Assembly (NCBI GenBank): GCA_003228175.2
Contig: QGNQ01000017.1
Span: 1-39,216 of the forward strand
Length of the DNA stretch: 39,216 bases
Direction: 5' to 3'
Source: Chloroflexota bacterium
Lineage (GTDB): Bacteria; Chloroflexota; Dehalococcoidia; Bin125
Part shown: positions 32,044 through 38,934 of the stretch, one piece after another
How positions within the stretch are numbered: the first letter of the stretch is position 1
How the letters are laid out: every line of letters begins with the position of its first letter
Notes under the pieces: generated by a model
Told to the model about the DNA's origin: nothing
The model's database searches: none
What the model saw: the letters and a program-made list of their open reading frames with translations, nothing else
Position numbers and translations under genes: made by a program

Positions 32044-32838
32044 ATGTCGAATCGATTGCAGGACAAGGTGGCGCTGATTACGGGCGGCACGAGCGGGATT
32101 GGCGAGGCGACCGCGGCGCTCTTCGTGGCGGAGGGGGCGCGAGTGGTGATCACCGGTCGGTCCGAGGAGAAGGGGGCCGGGATCGCTGCGCGCTTGGGCG
32201 AGAACGCGGTCTATTTCCACGCCGACGTGACCCAGGAGGCGGATATCGCGGCGTCCGTCGACGAGACGCTGGCTCGGTTCGGCAAGCTAGACATTCTGTT
32301 CAACAACGCGGGCGGGCCCGTTGGCGGCACGATTGATTCGATCACTGGAGAGCAGATCGACGATGGCGTGCACTTGCTGTTGTCGAGCGTGATGCTGGGG
32401 ATGCGCTACGCGGTTGCGCCGATGAAGGCGAACGGTGGCGGGGTGATCATCAATAACTCGAGCATCGCGGGGCTTCGATATCGACAGGGCAATCTGCTGT
32501 ATTCGGCGCTGAAGGCGGCGCTGACGCACTACTCGAAGCTGGCGGCGGTGGAGCTGGGCCCGGACCGCATTCGTGTGAACGTGATCTCGCCGGGCGCGAT
32601 TGCGACGCCGATCTTCTGGGGCGGATCGGAGCGGGCGAACACGCTGTCGGATGAGGAGAACGCGCGCAAGATGGCGAAGCTGCAAAGCAATCTGGCGAAG
32701 GCGACGCCCTTGCCGATGTCCGGCCTGGCCGACGATATCGCGGAAGCGGCGCTGTATCTGGCCAGCGACGCGGGCCGATTCGTGAGCGCCCATGATTTGG
32801 TGGTGGATGGCGGCCGGACGTCGATGTTCAACGAGTAG
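32044..32838 (+). CDS. Short-chain dehydrogenase/reductase
   Basis: A 264-residue classical SDR. Motifs: TGGTSGIGEAT (TGxxxGIG, residues about 15-25), acidic-free strand-2 end VVITGRSEEK (an arginine after strand 2 suggests NADP(H)), NNAGGP, catalytic S in NNSSIAG, and Y-x-x-x-K in LLYSALKAAL. The C-terminal SDAGRFVSAHDLVVDGGRTS is the family ending. The reaction is oxidation or reduction of a hydroxyl or keto group on an unknown substrate. The ATG at 32044 follows GGGAAGG by six bases. A strong palindromic hairpin lies 50 bases after the stop. It is not the same SDR branch as the two other SDRs in the window, judging by different N-terminal and C-terminal segments. Confidence 0.9.
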   Translation: MSNRLQDKVALITGGTSGIGEATAALFVAEGARVVITGRSEEKGAGIAARLGENAVYFHADVTQEADIAASVDETLARFGKLDILFNNAGGPVGGTIDSITGEQIDDGVHLLLSSVMLGMRYAVAPMKANGGGVIINNSSIAGLRYRQGNLLYSALKAALTHYSKLAAVELGPDRIRVNVISPGAIATPIFWGGSERANTLSDEENARKMAKLQSNLAKATPLPMSGLADDIAEAALYLASDAGRFVSAHDLVVDGGRTSMFNE

Positions 32839-32856
32839 CGGCCGGCGGTCCATCCG

Positions 32857-32880
32857 CGCGGGCGATCCGCGCGGGCGAAG
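32857..32880. repeat. Short direct repeat
   Basis: The sequence ATCCGCGCGGGCG occurs twice in tandem just upstream of the terminator hairpin. It has no apparent function and may reflect slippage. Confidence 0.5.
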
Positions 32881-32887
32881 CACACAC

Positions 32888-32913
32888 AAAGCCCGGGGTG
32901 CACCCCGGGCTTT
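32888..32913 (+). terminator. Perfect 26-bp palindromic terminator
   Basis: The left arm AAAGCCCGGGGTG and right arm CACCCCGGGCTTT form a perfect inverted repeat 50 bases after the SDR stop. The A3 and T3 ends make it a plausible bidirectional intrinsic terminator, although the T-run is short. Confidence 0.7.
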
Positions 32914-33241
32914 GCATGGTTTATGTGATTCCGACGTTCCCGGCCACGTTCGCAGTTGTGAGCGGTTATCCGCTCCGAACGGCTCCGTCGCGCACCGCCG
33001 GTTGGGCGGGGGAGTGGGAGTGCACGTTCGATTCGTTAGCGATCCACGGCTCGTGGCAGGAGCGCCCCGCCGCAGCGCGGCGGACTGTCGTCCAGCAGGA
33101 TGACACCCTCCTCTCGGTCCGTGCGGCACGTCCGTAGTGCCAGTCCAGGTCCGACTCCCGATCAACGAACCCCGCGCGCGGGAGGGAGTCAGGCCCATCG
33201 ATCCCAGGGTAATTCCTGGCGGATGGGATGTCCACATTGTG

Positions 33242-33261
33242 CTTGTGTGAACTATCACAAG
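33242..33261. promoter_or_regulatory. Operator-like inverted repeat CTTGTG-N8-CACAAG
   Basis: Two perfect six-base arms flank TGAACTAT in a local A+T-rich patch. The size and spacing resemble a dimeric repressor site; the intervening AACTAT could be part of a -10. The protein that would bind is unknown. Confidence 0.35.
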
Positions 33262-33324
33262 GTTCGCCAAGGGCCGGGTGGTGGCGAGGTGGACCCTGCG
33301 GCGCCTCCGTGCCGATGTGCCGTT

Positions 33325-33373
33325 GCCGTTGGCGGTGTCGTTGCCGTTGGGGGTGCCGTTGGCGGTGTCGTTG
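33325..33373. repeat. Direct repeat with 30-bp period
   Basis: The 19-base sequence GCCGTTGGCGGTGTCGTTG occurs at 33325-33343 and again at 33355-33373. The bases in between (about 33344-33354) are a related GCCGTTGGGGGT variant, so the block looks like a decayed tandem repeat of a GCCGTTGGC-type word. Confidence 0.65.
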
Positions 33374-33653
33374 GTAGGGGCGGGTGTGGGCGCGCTGGGC
33401 GCTTTCGGGGCCGCTTTGGAGGGGGCCGCGTTGGGCGAGGGCGCAGTGTGTCGTGAACGTCAACTCGGAGCGAGACGGCGTGCGCGCGGTCGCGGTACTC
33501 TGACGGGGCAGCGCAGACTTGTGCTGTAGCAGATTCGTCTCTCGGTCGTTGTCCGCAGCTCCTGGTGTCGACTCTCGCTTATTTGTGCCTTGCCACCGCG
33601 TGTGTGGTGGGGCGAGATGTCGGGCGGAGCTCGACACCTGGAGGAATTGTTTC

Positions 33654-33953
33654 ATGACTCAGAAGATTTACGTCGGCAATCTGCCGTTCAACTCGTCCGA
33701 GGCGGACGTGGAGGCGCTGTTCGCGTCCTACGGGAGTGTGCAGTCCTGCGCGCTGCCGACGGACCGCGACACGGGGCGCCCCCGCGGATTCGGCTTCGTC
33801 GAGATGGACCAGGCGGATGCTGCCAAGGCGATCCAGGGGCTTAACGGCCAGGATTTCCAGGGTCGCACGCTGACGGTCAACGAGGCGCGTCCTCGCGGCG
33901 AGGGTGGCGGGGGCGGTGGCGGCGGTGGGAGCCGCGGCGGCAACCGCTGGTAG
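33654..33953 (+). CDS. Glycine-rich RRM RNA-binding protein
   Basis: A 99-residue protein made of one RNA recognition motif plus a glycine-rich tail. RNP2 is KIYVGNLPF (residues 4-12) and RNP1 is RGFGFVEM (about 44-51); the remaining strands and helices (SSEADVEALFASYGSV, AAKAIQGLNGQDFQGRTLTV) fit the RRM fold end to end. The tail (RPRGEGG then a Gly9 run, SRGGNRW) is like that of cyanobacterial Rbp and plant-type cold-inducible proteins. It should bind single-stranded RNA and may act as a chaperone or stabiliser at low temperature. The ATG at 33654 has GGAGGAA eight bases upstream. It is a monocistronic unit: a long non-coding stretch precedes it and a strong hairpin follows. The DEAD-box helicase upstream is a natural functional partner, by inference only. 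Confidence 0.93.
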   Translation: MTQKIYVGNLPFNSSEADVEALFASYGSVQSCALPTDRDTGRPRGFGFVEMDQADAAKAIQGLNGQDFQGRTLTVNEARPRGEGGGGGGGGGSRGGNRW

Positions 33954-34002
33954 CGTCTCTCCCGCCCTACGCGAGTGGGGCGGGTCGCAGACAGTAATGA
34001 TC

Positions 34003-34032
34003 GTAAGGGGTGGGCCTTGGCCCACCCCTTAC
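34003..34032 (+). terminator. 14-bp stem terminator after the RRM gene
   Basis: GTAAGGGGTGGGCC pairs perfectly with GGCCCACCCCTTAC across a TT loop, 49 bases after the RRM stop. The flanking GATC on both sides extends the symmetry with a bulged T. No T-run follows. It also faces the 3' end of glpK and may work in both directions. A smaller hairpin CCCGCCC/GGGCGGG lies at 33961-33984. Confidence 0.65.
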
Positions 34033-34110
34033 TGATCCCCGAAGTACTGATCCCGAGTACTGATCCCGAGTACTGATCCCGAAGTACTGATCCCGAGGCA
34101 CTGATCCCGG
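34031..34110. repeat. Tandem repeat, about six copies of ACTGATCCCGAGT
   Basis: Six head-to-tail units of 13-15 bases start at 34031, 34046, 34059, 34072, 34086 and 34100. Units 2 and 3 are identical (ACTGATCCCGAGT); unit 4 adds one A, unit 1 reads ACTGATCCCCGAAGT, unit 5 ends in GGC, and unit 6 is partial. The first unit starts inside the last bases of the terminator stem, so the array seems to have grown from the terminator tail. It lies in the gap between the convergent RRM and glpK genes and is not a CRISPR array, as no spacers exist. Confidence 0.9.
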
Positions 34111-34125
34111 GGCCGGCAGGCCGGA

Positions 34126-35613
34126 CTACTGGGATCGCACACGGTCCACGGATCGCTGCCAGCCGGCCAGGAGTTCTGCGCGCGCGCCTGCGGCCATGGA
34201 TGGCGTGAAGCGCGCCTGCCGGCGCCAGTGATCGCGGGTCGCGTCGAGCGACTCAAAGAGACCAGATTGGAGGCCCGCGCAGAAGGCGGCACCGAGGGCA
34301 CTCGTCTCGGTGATTGCGGGGCGCTCGACGGGCAGGTCGACGATGTCGGCAAGGAACTGGATGAGCCAGTCATTGCGGACCATGCCACCGTCGACGCGCA
34401 GGGTTCGCAGGCGGACTCCGTCCCGGCGCATGGCCTGTAGCAGGTCGTGTGTCTGGAACGCGGCGGACTCCAGCGCGGCACGGGCGAGGTGGGCCGGGCC
34501 CGTGTCGCGGGTGATGCCAAACAATGCGCCGCGCGCGTGCGGATCCCAATGCGGGGCCCCCAAGCCCACAAACGCGGGCACGAGGTAGACGCCGCCGTTG
34601 CCAGACAGACCGCTGGCCATTGACTCGGTTTGGCCGGCGGTGGCGATCACGCTGATGCCGTCTCGGAGCCACTGCACGGCCGCGCCGGCGACGAAGATGG
34701 AGCCTTCGAGTGCGTAGCTCGGTTGGCCTTGGAGTCGGTAGGCGACGGTGCTGAGCAGGCGGTGTCGCGAGGGCACGATTTCCGGGCCAGTATTGAGCAG
34801 CAGGAAGCAGCCCGTGCCATAGGTGCTCTTGATCATCCCGGGCGCGGTGCATCCCTGGCCGATCGCGGCGGCTTGCTGATCGCCGATCACGCCGGTGATG
34901 GCAATTGGCCGGCCGAGCAGGGCGGCGTCCGTGTGGCCGAAGTCATGCGCGCAGTCGAAGACCTCCGGCAGCAGTGAGCGAGGAATGCGGAACAGCGCCA
35001 GTAAGTCGTCGTCCCACTGCTGCGTGCGGATATCGAACAGCATCGTGCGGGAGGCGTTGGTCGCGTCGGTGGCGTGCAGGCGACCGCCGGTCGTGCGCCA
35101 GAGCAGGTAGCTGTCGACGGTGCCGAAGGCCAATTCGCCACGGTCGGCCGCTGCGCGTGCACCATCGATGTTGTCGAGGATCCAGGCGATCTTGGTGGCA
35201 GAGAAGTAGGGGTCGAGGACGAGGCCGGTCTTTTGGGTGACGAGGGGCTCATGTCCCTCGCGCCGCAGCCGATCACAGAGGCCGGCGGTGCGGCGGTCCT
35301 GCCAACCGATGGCGTTGCCCAACGGTTTGGAGGTGGCTCGGTCCCAGACGAGCGTGGTCTCACGCTGATTGGCGATGCCGATCGCGACGACGGACTGCGC
35401 CCGCTCGGGGTCGTCGGCGAAGACTGTTCGGCAAGCGGCGAGGGTCGCCTGCCAGAGTTGCTCAGGGTCCTGCTCCACCCAGCCGTCGCGGGGGTAGATC
35501 TGGGTGAGGCCGCGTTGGGCTGTGGCGACGATTTCCGCGCTCGCGTTGAAGAGGATGGCGCGGCTGCTGGTGGTGCCCTGGTCGATCGCGAGCAGGTGCG
35601 GTCGGTCGGTCAT
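34126..35613 (-). CDS. glpK: Glycerol kinase
   Basis: A 495-residue FGGY-family kinase, close to the 502 residues of E. coli GlpK. N-terminal ATP-phosphate loop: AIDQGTTSSRAILF; PRDGWVEQDPEQLW and ANQRETTLVWDRATSKPLGNA (glycerol and regulatory regions, the R-E pair contacting glycerol); ITGVIGDQQAAAIGQGC with the catalytic aspartate; and the FGGY signature region GGVYLVPAFVGLGAPHWDPH. The C-terminal LRVDGGMVRNDWLIQFLADI is the second ATP-binding motif. It makes sn-glycerol 3-phosphate from glycerol and ATP. No facilitator (glpF) or dehydrogenase (glpD) gene is in the window. ATG 35613 lacks a clear Shine-Dalgarno. The gene lies 45 bases downstream of an SDR on the same strand, so translation may depend on that transcript. 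Confidence 0.95.
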   Translation of the reverse strand: MTDRPHLLAIDQGTTSSRAILFNASAEIVATAQRGLTQIYPRDGWVEQDPEQLWQATLAACRTVFADDPERAQSVVAIGIANQRETTLVWDRATSKPLGNAIGWQDRRTAGLCDRLRREGHEPLVTQKTGLVLDPYFSATKIAWILDNIDGARAAADRGELAFGTVDSYLLWRTTGGRLHATDATNASRTMLFDIRTQQWDDDLLALFRIPRSLLPEVFDCAHDFGHTDAALLGRPIAITGVIGDQQAAAIGQGCTAPGMIKSTYGTGCFLLLNTGPEIVPSRHRLLSTVAYRLQGQPSYALEGSIFVAGAAVQWLRDGISVIATAGQTESMASGLSGNGGVYLVPAFVGLGAPHWDPHARGALFGITRDTGPAHLARAALESAAFQTHDLLQAMRRDGVRLRTLRVDGGMVRNDWLIQFLADIVDLPVERPAITETSALGAAFCAGLQSGLFESLDATRDHWRRQARFTPSMAAGARAELLAGWQRSVDRVRSQ

Positions 35614-35658
35614 GGCGGCAGTGTGGCGCACGCGAGTGGCGGGAAGATGGGTGGCTGG

Positions 35659-36456
35659 CTAGGCGCAGGCGACCGATCCGCCGTCGCAGGTGATGGTCTC
35701 GCCGACGGTGTATGCGCCAGCCCGAGAGCTTAGGAAGATCGCGAGTCCGGCGATGTCCTCCGGGGTGCCCACCCGGCCACGCGGGTTGCGGGCACCGACG
35801 CTGGCCCAGTCCTGGCCTTCGACTTCGCCGCCGAAGCCGACGCCGGCGCTGAGCATCCAGCTGGGGAAAGGGCCGGGCGCGATGGCGTTGACGATGATGT
35901 GCTCTTTGACGAGGTGGGCGGCGAGGATGCGGGTGAGGTGATGGACGGCGGCTTTGGATGCGCCGTAGGAGAAGTTGTCGAAGATTGGCGTCTTGATGCC
36001 GTCGACGGAGCCGATGTTGATCACCCGGGCGGGATCGTCGGGGTTGGCGGAGGCGCGGAGGAGCGGCAAGAGTCGCTGGGTGAGGAAGAAGACGCCCTTG
36101 ACGTTGGTGTTCATGACCTTGTCCCAGCCGGCCTCCGGGAAGGTATCGATGGAGTCGCCCCAGGTGGTGCCGGCGTTGTTGACGAGGATGTCGAGCTGGG
36201 GCTCGCGTGCGGACAGGGCGGCTGAGATGGCCTCGACGCCGTCGACCGTGCCGACGTCGGCGGGGATGGGGATGCACTCGCCGCCGAACTCGTCGACGAG
36301 GCGCTTGGCGGTCGCTTGGCAGACGTCGGCCTTGCGTGAGCTGATGTAGACCTTCGCGCCGTTGGCCAGGAATCCGCCGGCGATCATCTCACCAATGCCG
36401 CGGGATCCGCCGGTGACCAGGGCGGTCTTGCCGGCGATCGAAAACAGGTCCTTCAT
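35659..36456 (-). CDS. Short-chain dehydrogenase/reductase (RhlG-like)
   Basis: A 265-residue classical SDR. TGGSRGIGEMIA is the nucleotide motif (about residues 15-26), VYISSRKAD after strand 2 carries serine-arginine for NADP(H), NNAGTTWG is the NNAG motif, the catalytic serine is in INIGSVDG, and Y-x-x-x-K is in FSYGASKAAV. The C-terminal segment GRVGTPEDIAGLAIFLSSRAGAYTVGETITCDGG is typical. Overall it resembles RhlG/3-oxoacyl-reductase-like SDRs, but the true substrate is unknown. The ATG at 36456 has AAAGGAG eight bases upstream. It precedes glpK by 45 bases in the same orientation; the pair probably forms an operon, although I see no obvious metabolic link. Two direct 13-bp repeats lie just upstream. 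Confidence 0.9.
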   Translation of the reverse strand: MKDLFSIAGKTALVTGGSRGIGEMIAGGFLANGAKVYISSRKADVCQATAKRLVDEFGGECIPIPADVGTVDGVEAISAALSAREPQLDILVNNAGTTWGDSIDTFPEAGWDKVMNTNVKGVFFLTQRLLPLLRASANPDDPARVINIGSVDGIKTPIFDNFSYGASKAAVHHLTRILAAHLVKEHIIVNAIAPGPFPSWMLSAGVGFGGEVEGQDWASVGARNPRGRVGTPEDIAGLAIFLSSRAGAYTVGETITCDGGSVACA

Positions 36457-36470
36457 CGTGCGTCTCCTTT

Positions 36471-36501
36471 TGGTGTGCCGTACAGGGGTGGTGTGCCGTA
36501 C
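36471..36501 (-). promoter_or_regulatory. Operator-like direct repeats upstream of the SDR-glpK pair
   Basis: TGGTGTGCCGTAC occurs at 36471-36483 and 36489-36501, an 18-bp period, immediately upstream of the SDR Shine-Dalgarno. Exact 13-base copies at this spacing in the leader suggest a regulator-binding site or a duplicated leader element. Confidence 0.4.
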
Positions 36502-36584
36502 GGGCGTGCTGCCGACAGGCGCTCGTCGATCGGGCGCGTGCAGCCGCGCAGGGGCTGAGTCTCGGCGAGACTGCCCGTACGCGC

Positions 36585-36622
36585 AAAAAGGAGGGAGCCC
36601 CCGGGGGTGCGCCCCGGGGCTC
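36585..36622 (-). terminator. Intrinsic terminator of the PepSY gene
   Basis: Read on the minus strand, GAGCCCCGGGG pairs with CCCCGGGGGCTC (one bulged base) around a five-base loop, and a T5 run follows eight bases later. It lies 23 bases after the PepSY stop codon and separates it from the SDR-glpK transcript. Confidence 0.72.
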
Positions 36623-36645
36623 TTGGATGAGGGACCGGCGGCGAG

Positions 36646-36996
36646 CTAGCCGTCGTCGTCGCCGTCCGATTCGTCGTCGAGGCCGTCGTCCTCGGTGCCG
36701 TCGTCCTCGGTGCCGACGACGTTGAAGCTGGCGTCGAGCTGGACGTCGACCTGGGTGCCATCGGGACGGGTGATTTCGACCTCGTACTTCGATTCTTCGT
36801 CGTCGACTTCGGTTTCGGTGACTTGGCCCTCGCCGATGTGGTCCAGGGCGGCCTGGCTGGCGCGCTCCAGGGCCTCGCCGGTGATGGGCTCCTCATTGTC
36901 TCCGCCGGTCGCGAGTAGCCCGCCGCCGGCGATCCCGGCGGTGGCAAGCGCGCCGGCGGCGAGGCTGGCTGCGAGTCGTTGGGGGGTCTTCTTCAT
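36646..36996 (-). CDS. PepSY-domain exported protein with acidic tail
   Basis: A 116-residue protein with three parts. Residues 1-31 are a signal peptide or membrane anchor (KKTPQR followed by a long Ala/Gly-rich hydrophobic stretch to LLATGG). Residues about 38-95 form one PepSY domain: ITGEALERASQAALDHIGEG, VTETEVDDEESKYEVEITRP, DGTQVDVQLDASFNVVG, matching the helix-strand-strand pattern of the family. The last 20 residues are almost only Asp, Glu and Gly. PepSY domains are thought to inhibit or modulate peptidases and occur in small exported proteins of unknown role; the acidic tail could bind calcium or other cations. The ATG at 36996 has AGGAAG about ten bases upstream. It has its own terminator and is downstream of a membrane desaturase gene. 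Confidence 0.82.
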   Translation of the reverse strand: MKKTPQRLAASLAAGALATAGIAGGGLLATGGDNEEPITGEALERASQAALDHIGEGQVTETEVDDEESKYEVEITRPDGTQVDVQLDASFNVVGTEDDGTEDDGLDDESDGDDDG

Positions 36997-37121
36997 GTCT
37001 TCACGCTTCCTGCTGTGCCTTGCCGCGTCCGAGAAGATGCGACTGGATGAGGGAATCGTGGCAGGGGGAGCATGAATGCCCGCTGAACGCGCGCTCGTGG
37101 AGGGGGGCGTTCAGGAATCGG

Positions 37122-38375
37122 CTATGCGCCGGCCTGTTCGTTGTCGTCGTCAGGGTCAAGCGCCCCGATCGACGCGGCCAACGCGCCGGCACCCTGGGGA
37201 ACATCGGGAAGCTGAGCGTCGGTGACGACGCCGGGATTCGCCGTGGACGGGAGTGGGGTGTCGAACTGGTAGTTCGGGTCGGTCTTCTGCAGTCGCCTTG
37301 CGAGGTACATCTCCCGCCAAGCGCCGACGACGGATCGGGGTGCGGGGGTGTCCCAGTCGATCTCCCGGCGCAGGGCGGCCATGTGGTAGCAGGGCACGCC
37401 GGCGAACATGTGGTGCTCCAGGTGCGCGTCCATGTGCCAGTAGAGGAACGCGGTGATCGGATCGACGAGGAGCGAGCGCACGCAGAGGCGGAAGTCGGGG
37501 ACGTTGTCGCGCAGGCCCGCATGTTGCGTTTGGGCGAGGGCATAGCGGTACCAATTGCCGACGAAGTTCGCCCCGGTGATTACGATCGCCAGCCACCAGA
37601 GCTCAAAGGCGATGGCGAGGGCGATCACGGCGGCGTGAAAGAGCAGCGTGATGCGGGCCAGGCGGATGGCGGCCCGGTAGGTCTGAGGATGAATGTCGGC
37701 CAGGGTCTCGATCCAGGAGGAGCTGCCCATAGCGCCGGCCACCATCGTTGAGTCGAAGCGGCCGAGGGCCGTGCGGACGGTGAAGCGCAGCGTTCGGATC
37801 ATGCCGCGCACGTTGATCGTGAGCATCTCCGCGATCACCAGCGGGTGCAGCGAGGGGTTGCGCGGGAGAAACTCTTCGCGGTCGGCGTCGGGGTGCAGAG
37901 TGTAGCGATGGTGGTACGTGTGACTCATGCGGTACTCGTTGTAGTTCCAGAACGTCAGCACGCTGAGGATGCGCAGGAAGAACCGATTCAAGGCCGGCGT
38001 GCGGAAGACAGCGCCATGCCCGAGTTCATGGTTGGCCGGGCCCGAGAGGAATGTGCGCACGGTCCCGAAGAGCCAGAGGAAGAGGCCGAATAAGGCCCAC
38101 TGTTCCACGATGAAGAAGTACGATACGGCGGCCCCGAGTCCCGTCGCGAGACCGATGTGGCCGAGGGTCTGCGTGAACCCTTTGCGGTCGCTGCGCTCCA
38201 TGATGTGCCAGAGGCGCTGCTTCTCGATGGGCGTGCGGTACCACTTCACGCGCAGTGCTTTGCGCACCTCGCGCATGGGCTCGTAGTGCCGCGGGCGGTC
38301 CCCGGGGGGGACCTGCTGTGGCAGCGGGCGCATGGTCGGGGGCGGAGCATCGATGGCGGTTGGGACGGTCGTCAT
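37122..38375 (-). CDS. Membrane fatty acid desaturase
   Basis: A 417-residue membrane-bound desaturase (FA_desaturase family). The three histidine boxes that bind the diiron centre are clear: H116-ELG-H120, H152-TYHH-156, and H314-MDAHLEHH-322. Hydrophobic segments at about 72-108, 134-145 and 243-272 are membrane spans. N-terminal 35 residues are Pro-rich and cytoplasmic; the C-terminal 60 residues (after about 355) are low-complexity and end in an acidic tail (DPDDDNEQAGA). The enzyme introduces a double bond or hydroxyl into an acyl lipid using O2. The regiospecificity cannot be told. ATG 38375 is preceded by AGGAG at six bases. The adjacent VOC gene and PepSY gene share its strand but each has a gap of more than 110 bases, so co-transcription is uncertain. 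Confidence 0.9.
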   Translation of the reverse strand: MTTVPTAIDAPPPTMRPLPQQVPPGDRPRHYEPMREVRKALRVKWYRTPIEKQRLWHIMERSDRKGFTQTLGHIGLATGLGAAVSYFFIVEQWALFGLFLWLFGTVRTFLSGPANHELGHGAVFRTPALNRFFLRILSVLTFWNYNEYRMSHTYHHRYTLHPDADREEFLPRNPSLHPLVIAEMLTINVRGMIRTLRFTVRTALGRFDSTMVAGAMGSSSWIETLADIHPQTYRAAIRLARITLLFHAAVIALAIAFELWWLAIVITGANFVGNWYRYALAQTQHAGLRDNVPDFRLCVRSLLVDPITAFLYWHMDAHLEHHMFAGVPCYHMAALRREIDWDTPAPRSVVGAWREMYLARRLQKTDPNYQFDTPLPSTANPGVVTDAQLPDVPQGAGALAASIGALDPDDDNEQAGA

Positions 38376-38487
38376 GGGGGCTCCTGCCTGGACCGGCACA
38401 CTCTAGGGCTCTGGACTCAGTGCGCGTCGCAGCCGGTAACCGCGCTGCGCCGTGTCGTGGAACGTCGCGGCGCGGTCCGCGGCGGGC

Positions 38488-38934
38488 TCAGCGCGGCGGG
38501 CGCACCCCGACGGCGCCTTCTTGGATGATCTCGGTGAGGATGCCGTTCATGCTGCGGGGGTGGAAGAAGCAGCCGCGCATGGTTTCGGGGTGGGCGCCGA
38601 GGTCGATCATTTCGAGGCCTTCGTTTTGCAGGCGGGCGGCGTCGGCGGGGAGGTCGTCGCTGAGGTAGCAGAGGTGGTGCATGCTGGGGCCGCGCTTTTG
38701 CAGCCAGCGCCCGATGCCGCTCTCGGCGTCCTCCGGCAGGAGGATCTCGAGCCGAGTCTCGCCGAGGCCGATTTTGATGAAGAAGATCTGGGTGCGCTCT
38801 TTGGCGAAGTAGTCGCCTTTGGGCAGGGGCGATCGGGCCTCGTCGAGGGCGAAGCCCATGCGGTTGATGAGGACCTGGCTGGCTTCATCGAGGCTGTGTG
38901 CGACGACGCCGACGTGGTCGAGACGGGTGAGCAT
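38488..38934 (-). CDS. VOC family protein, methylmalonyl-CoA epimerase-like
   Basis: A 148-residue vicinal-oxygen-chelate (glyoxalase-fold) protein. The two beta-alpha-beta halves start at LDHVGVVAHSLDEASQVLI (the metal histidine of LDHVGI) and SMHHLCYLSDDLPADAARL (HHIcyev.di). The metal-binding glutamates are probably in TRLEILLPEDAES (E63 region) and MNGILTEIIQEG (final strand, E137 region). This pattern, and the closing NGILTE segment, fit methylmalonyl-CoA epimerase, which interconverts the (2S) and (2R) forms in propionyl-CoA degradation. The propionyl/acyl-CoA carboxylase elsewhere in the window would supply substrate, but methylmalonyl-CoA mutase is not in view. GAAGGA sits about eight bases before ATG 38934. 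Confidence 0.82.
   Translation of the reverse strand: MLTRLDHVGVVAHSLDEASQVLINRMGFALDEARSPLPKGDYFAKERTQIFFIKIGLGETRLEILLPEDAESGIGRWLQKRGPSMHHLCYLSDDLPADAARLQNEGLEMIDLGAHPETMRGCFFHPRSMNGILTEIIQEGAVGVRPPR

Larger units (their letters stand above)
32914..33653 (+). other. Long non-coding region before the RRM gene
   Basis: About 740 bases between the terminator of the SDR gene and the RRM protein hold no convincing gene. Visible elements are an inverted repeat CTTGTG-N8-CACAAG (33242-33261), a 30-base-period GTT/GGC-rich direct repeat (33325-33373) and the strong ribosome site of the RRM gene. Open frames across the region are composition artefacts without a plausible start. A long structured leader, as in bacterial cold-shock mRNAs, is an attractive but unproved reading. 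Confidence 0.45.

Noticed and set aside
33278..33529. An 83-residue hydrophobic frame in the leader of the RRM gene
   Set aside because: Its VPLPLAVSLPL sequence is created by the GCCGTTGGC repeat; the GTG start lacks a convincing ribosome site.
34031..34110. CRISPR-like array
   Set aside because: The units are directly joined with no spacers and no cas gene is present.
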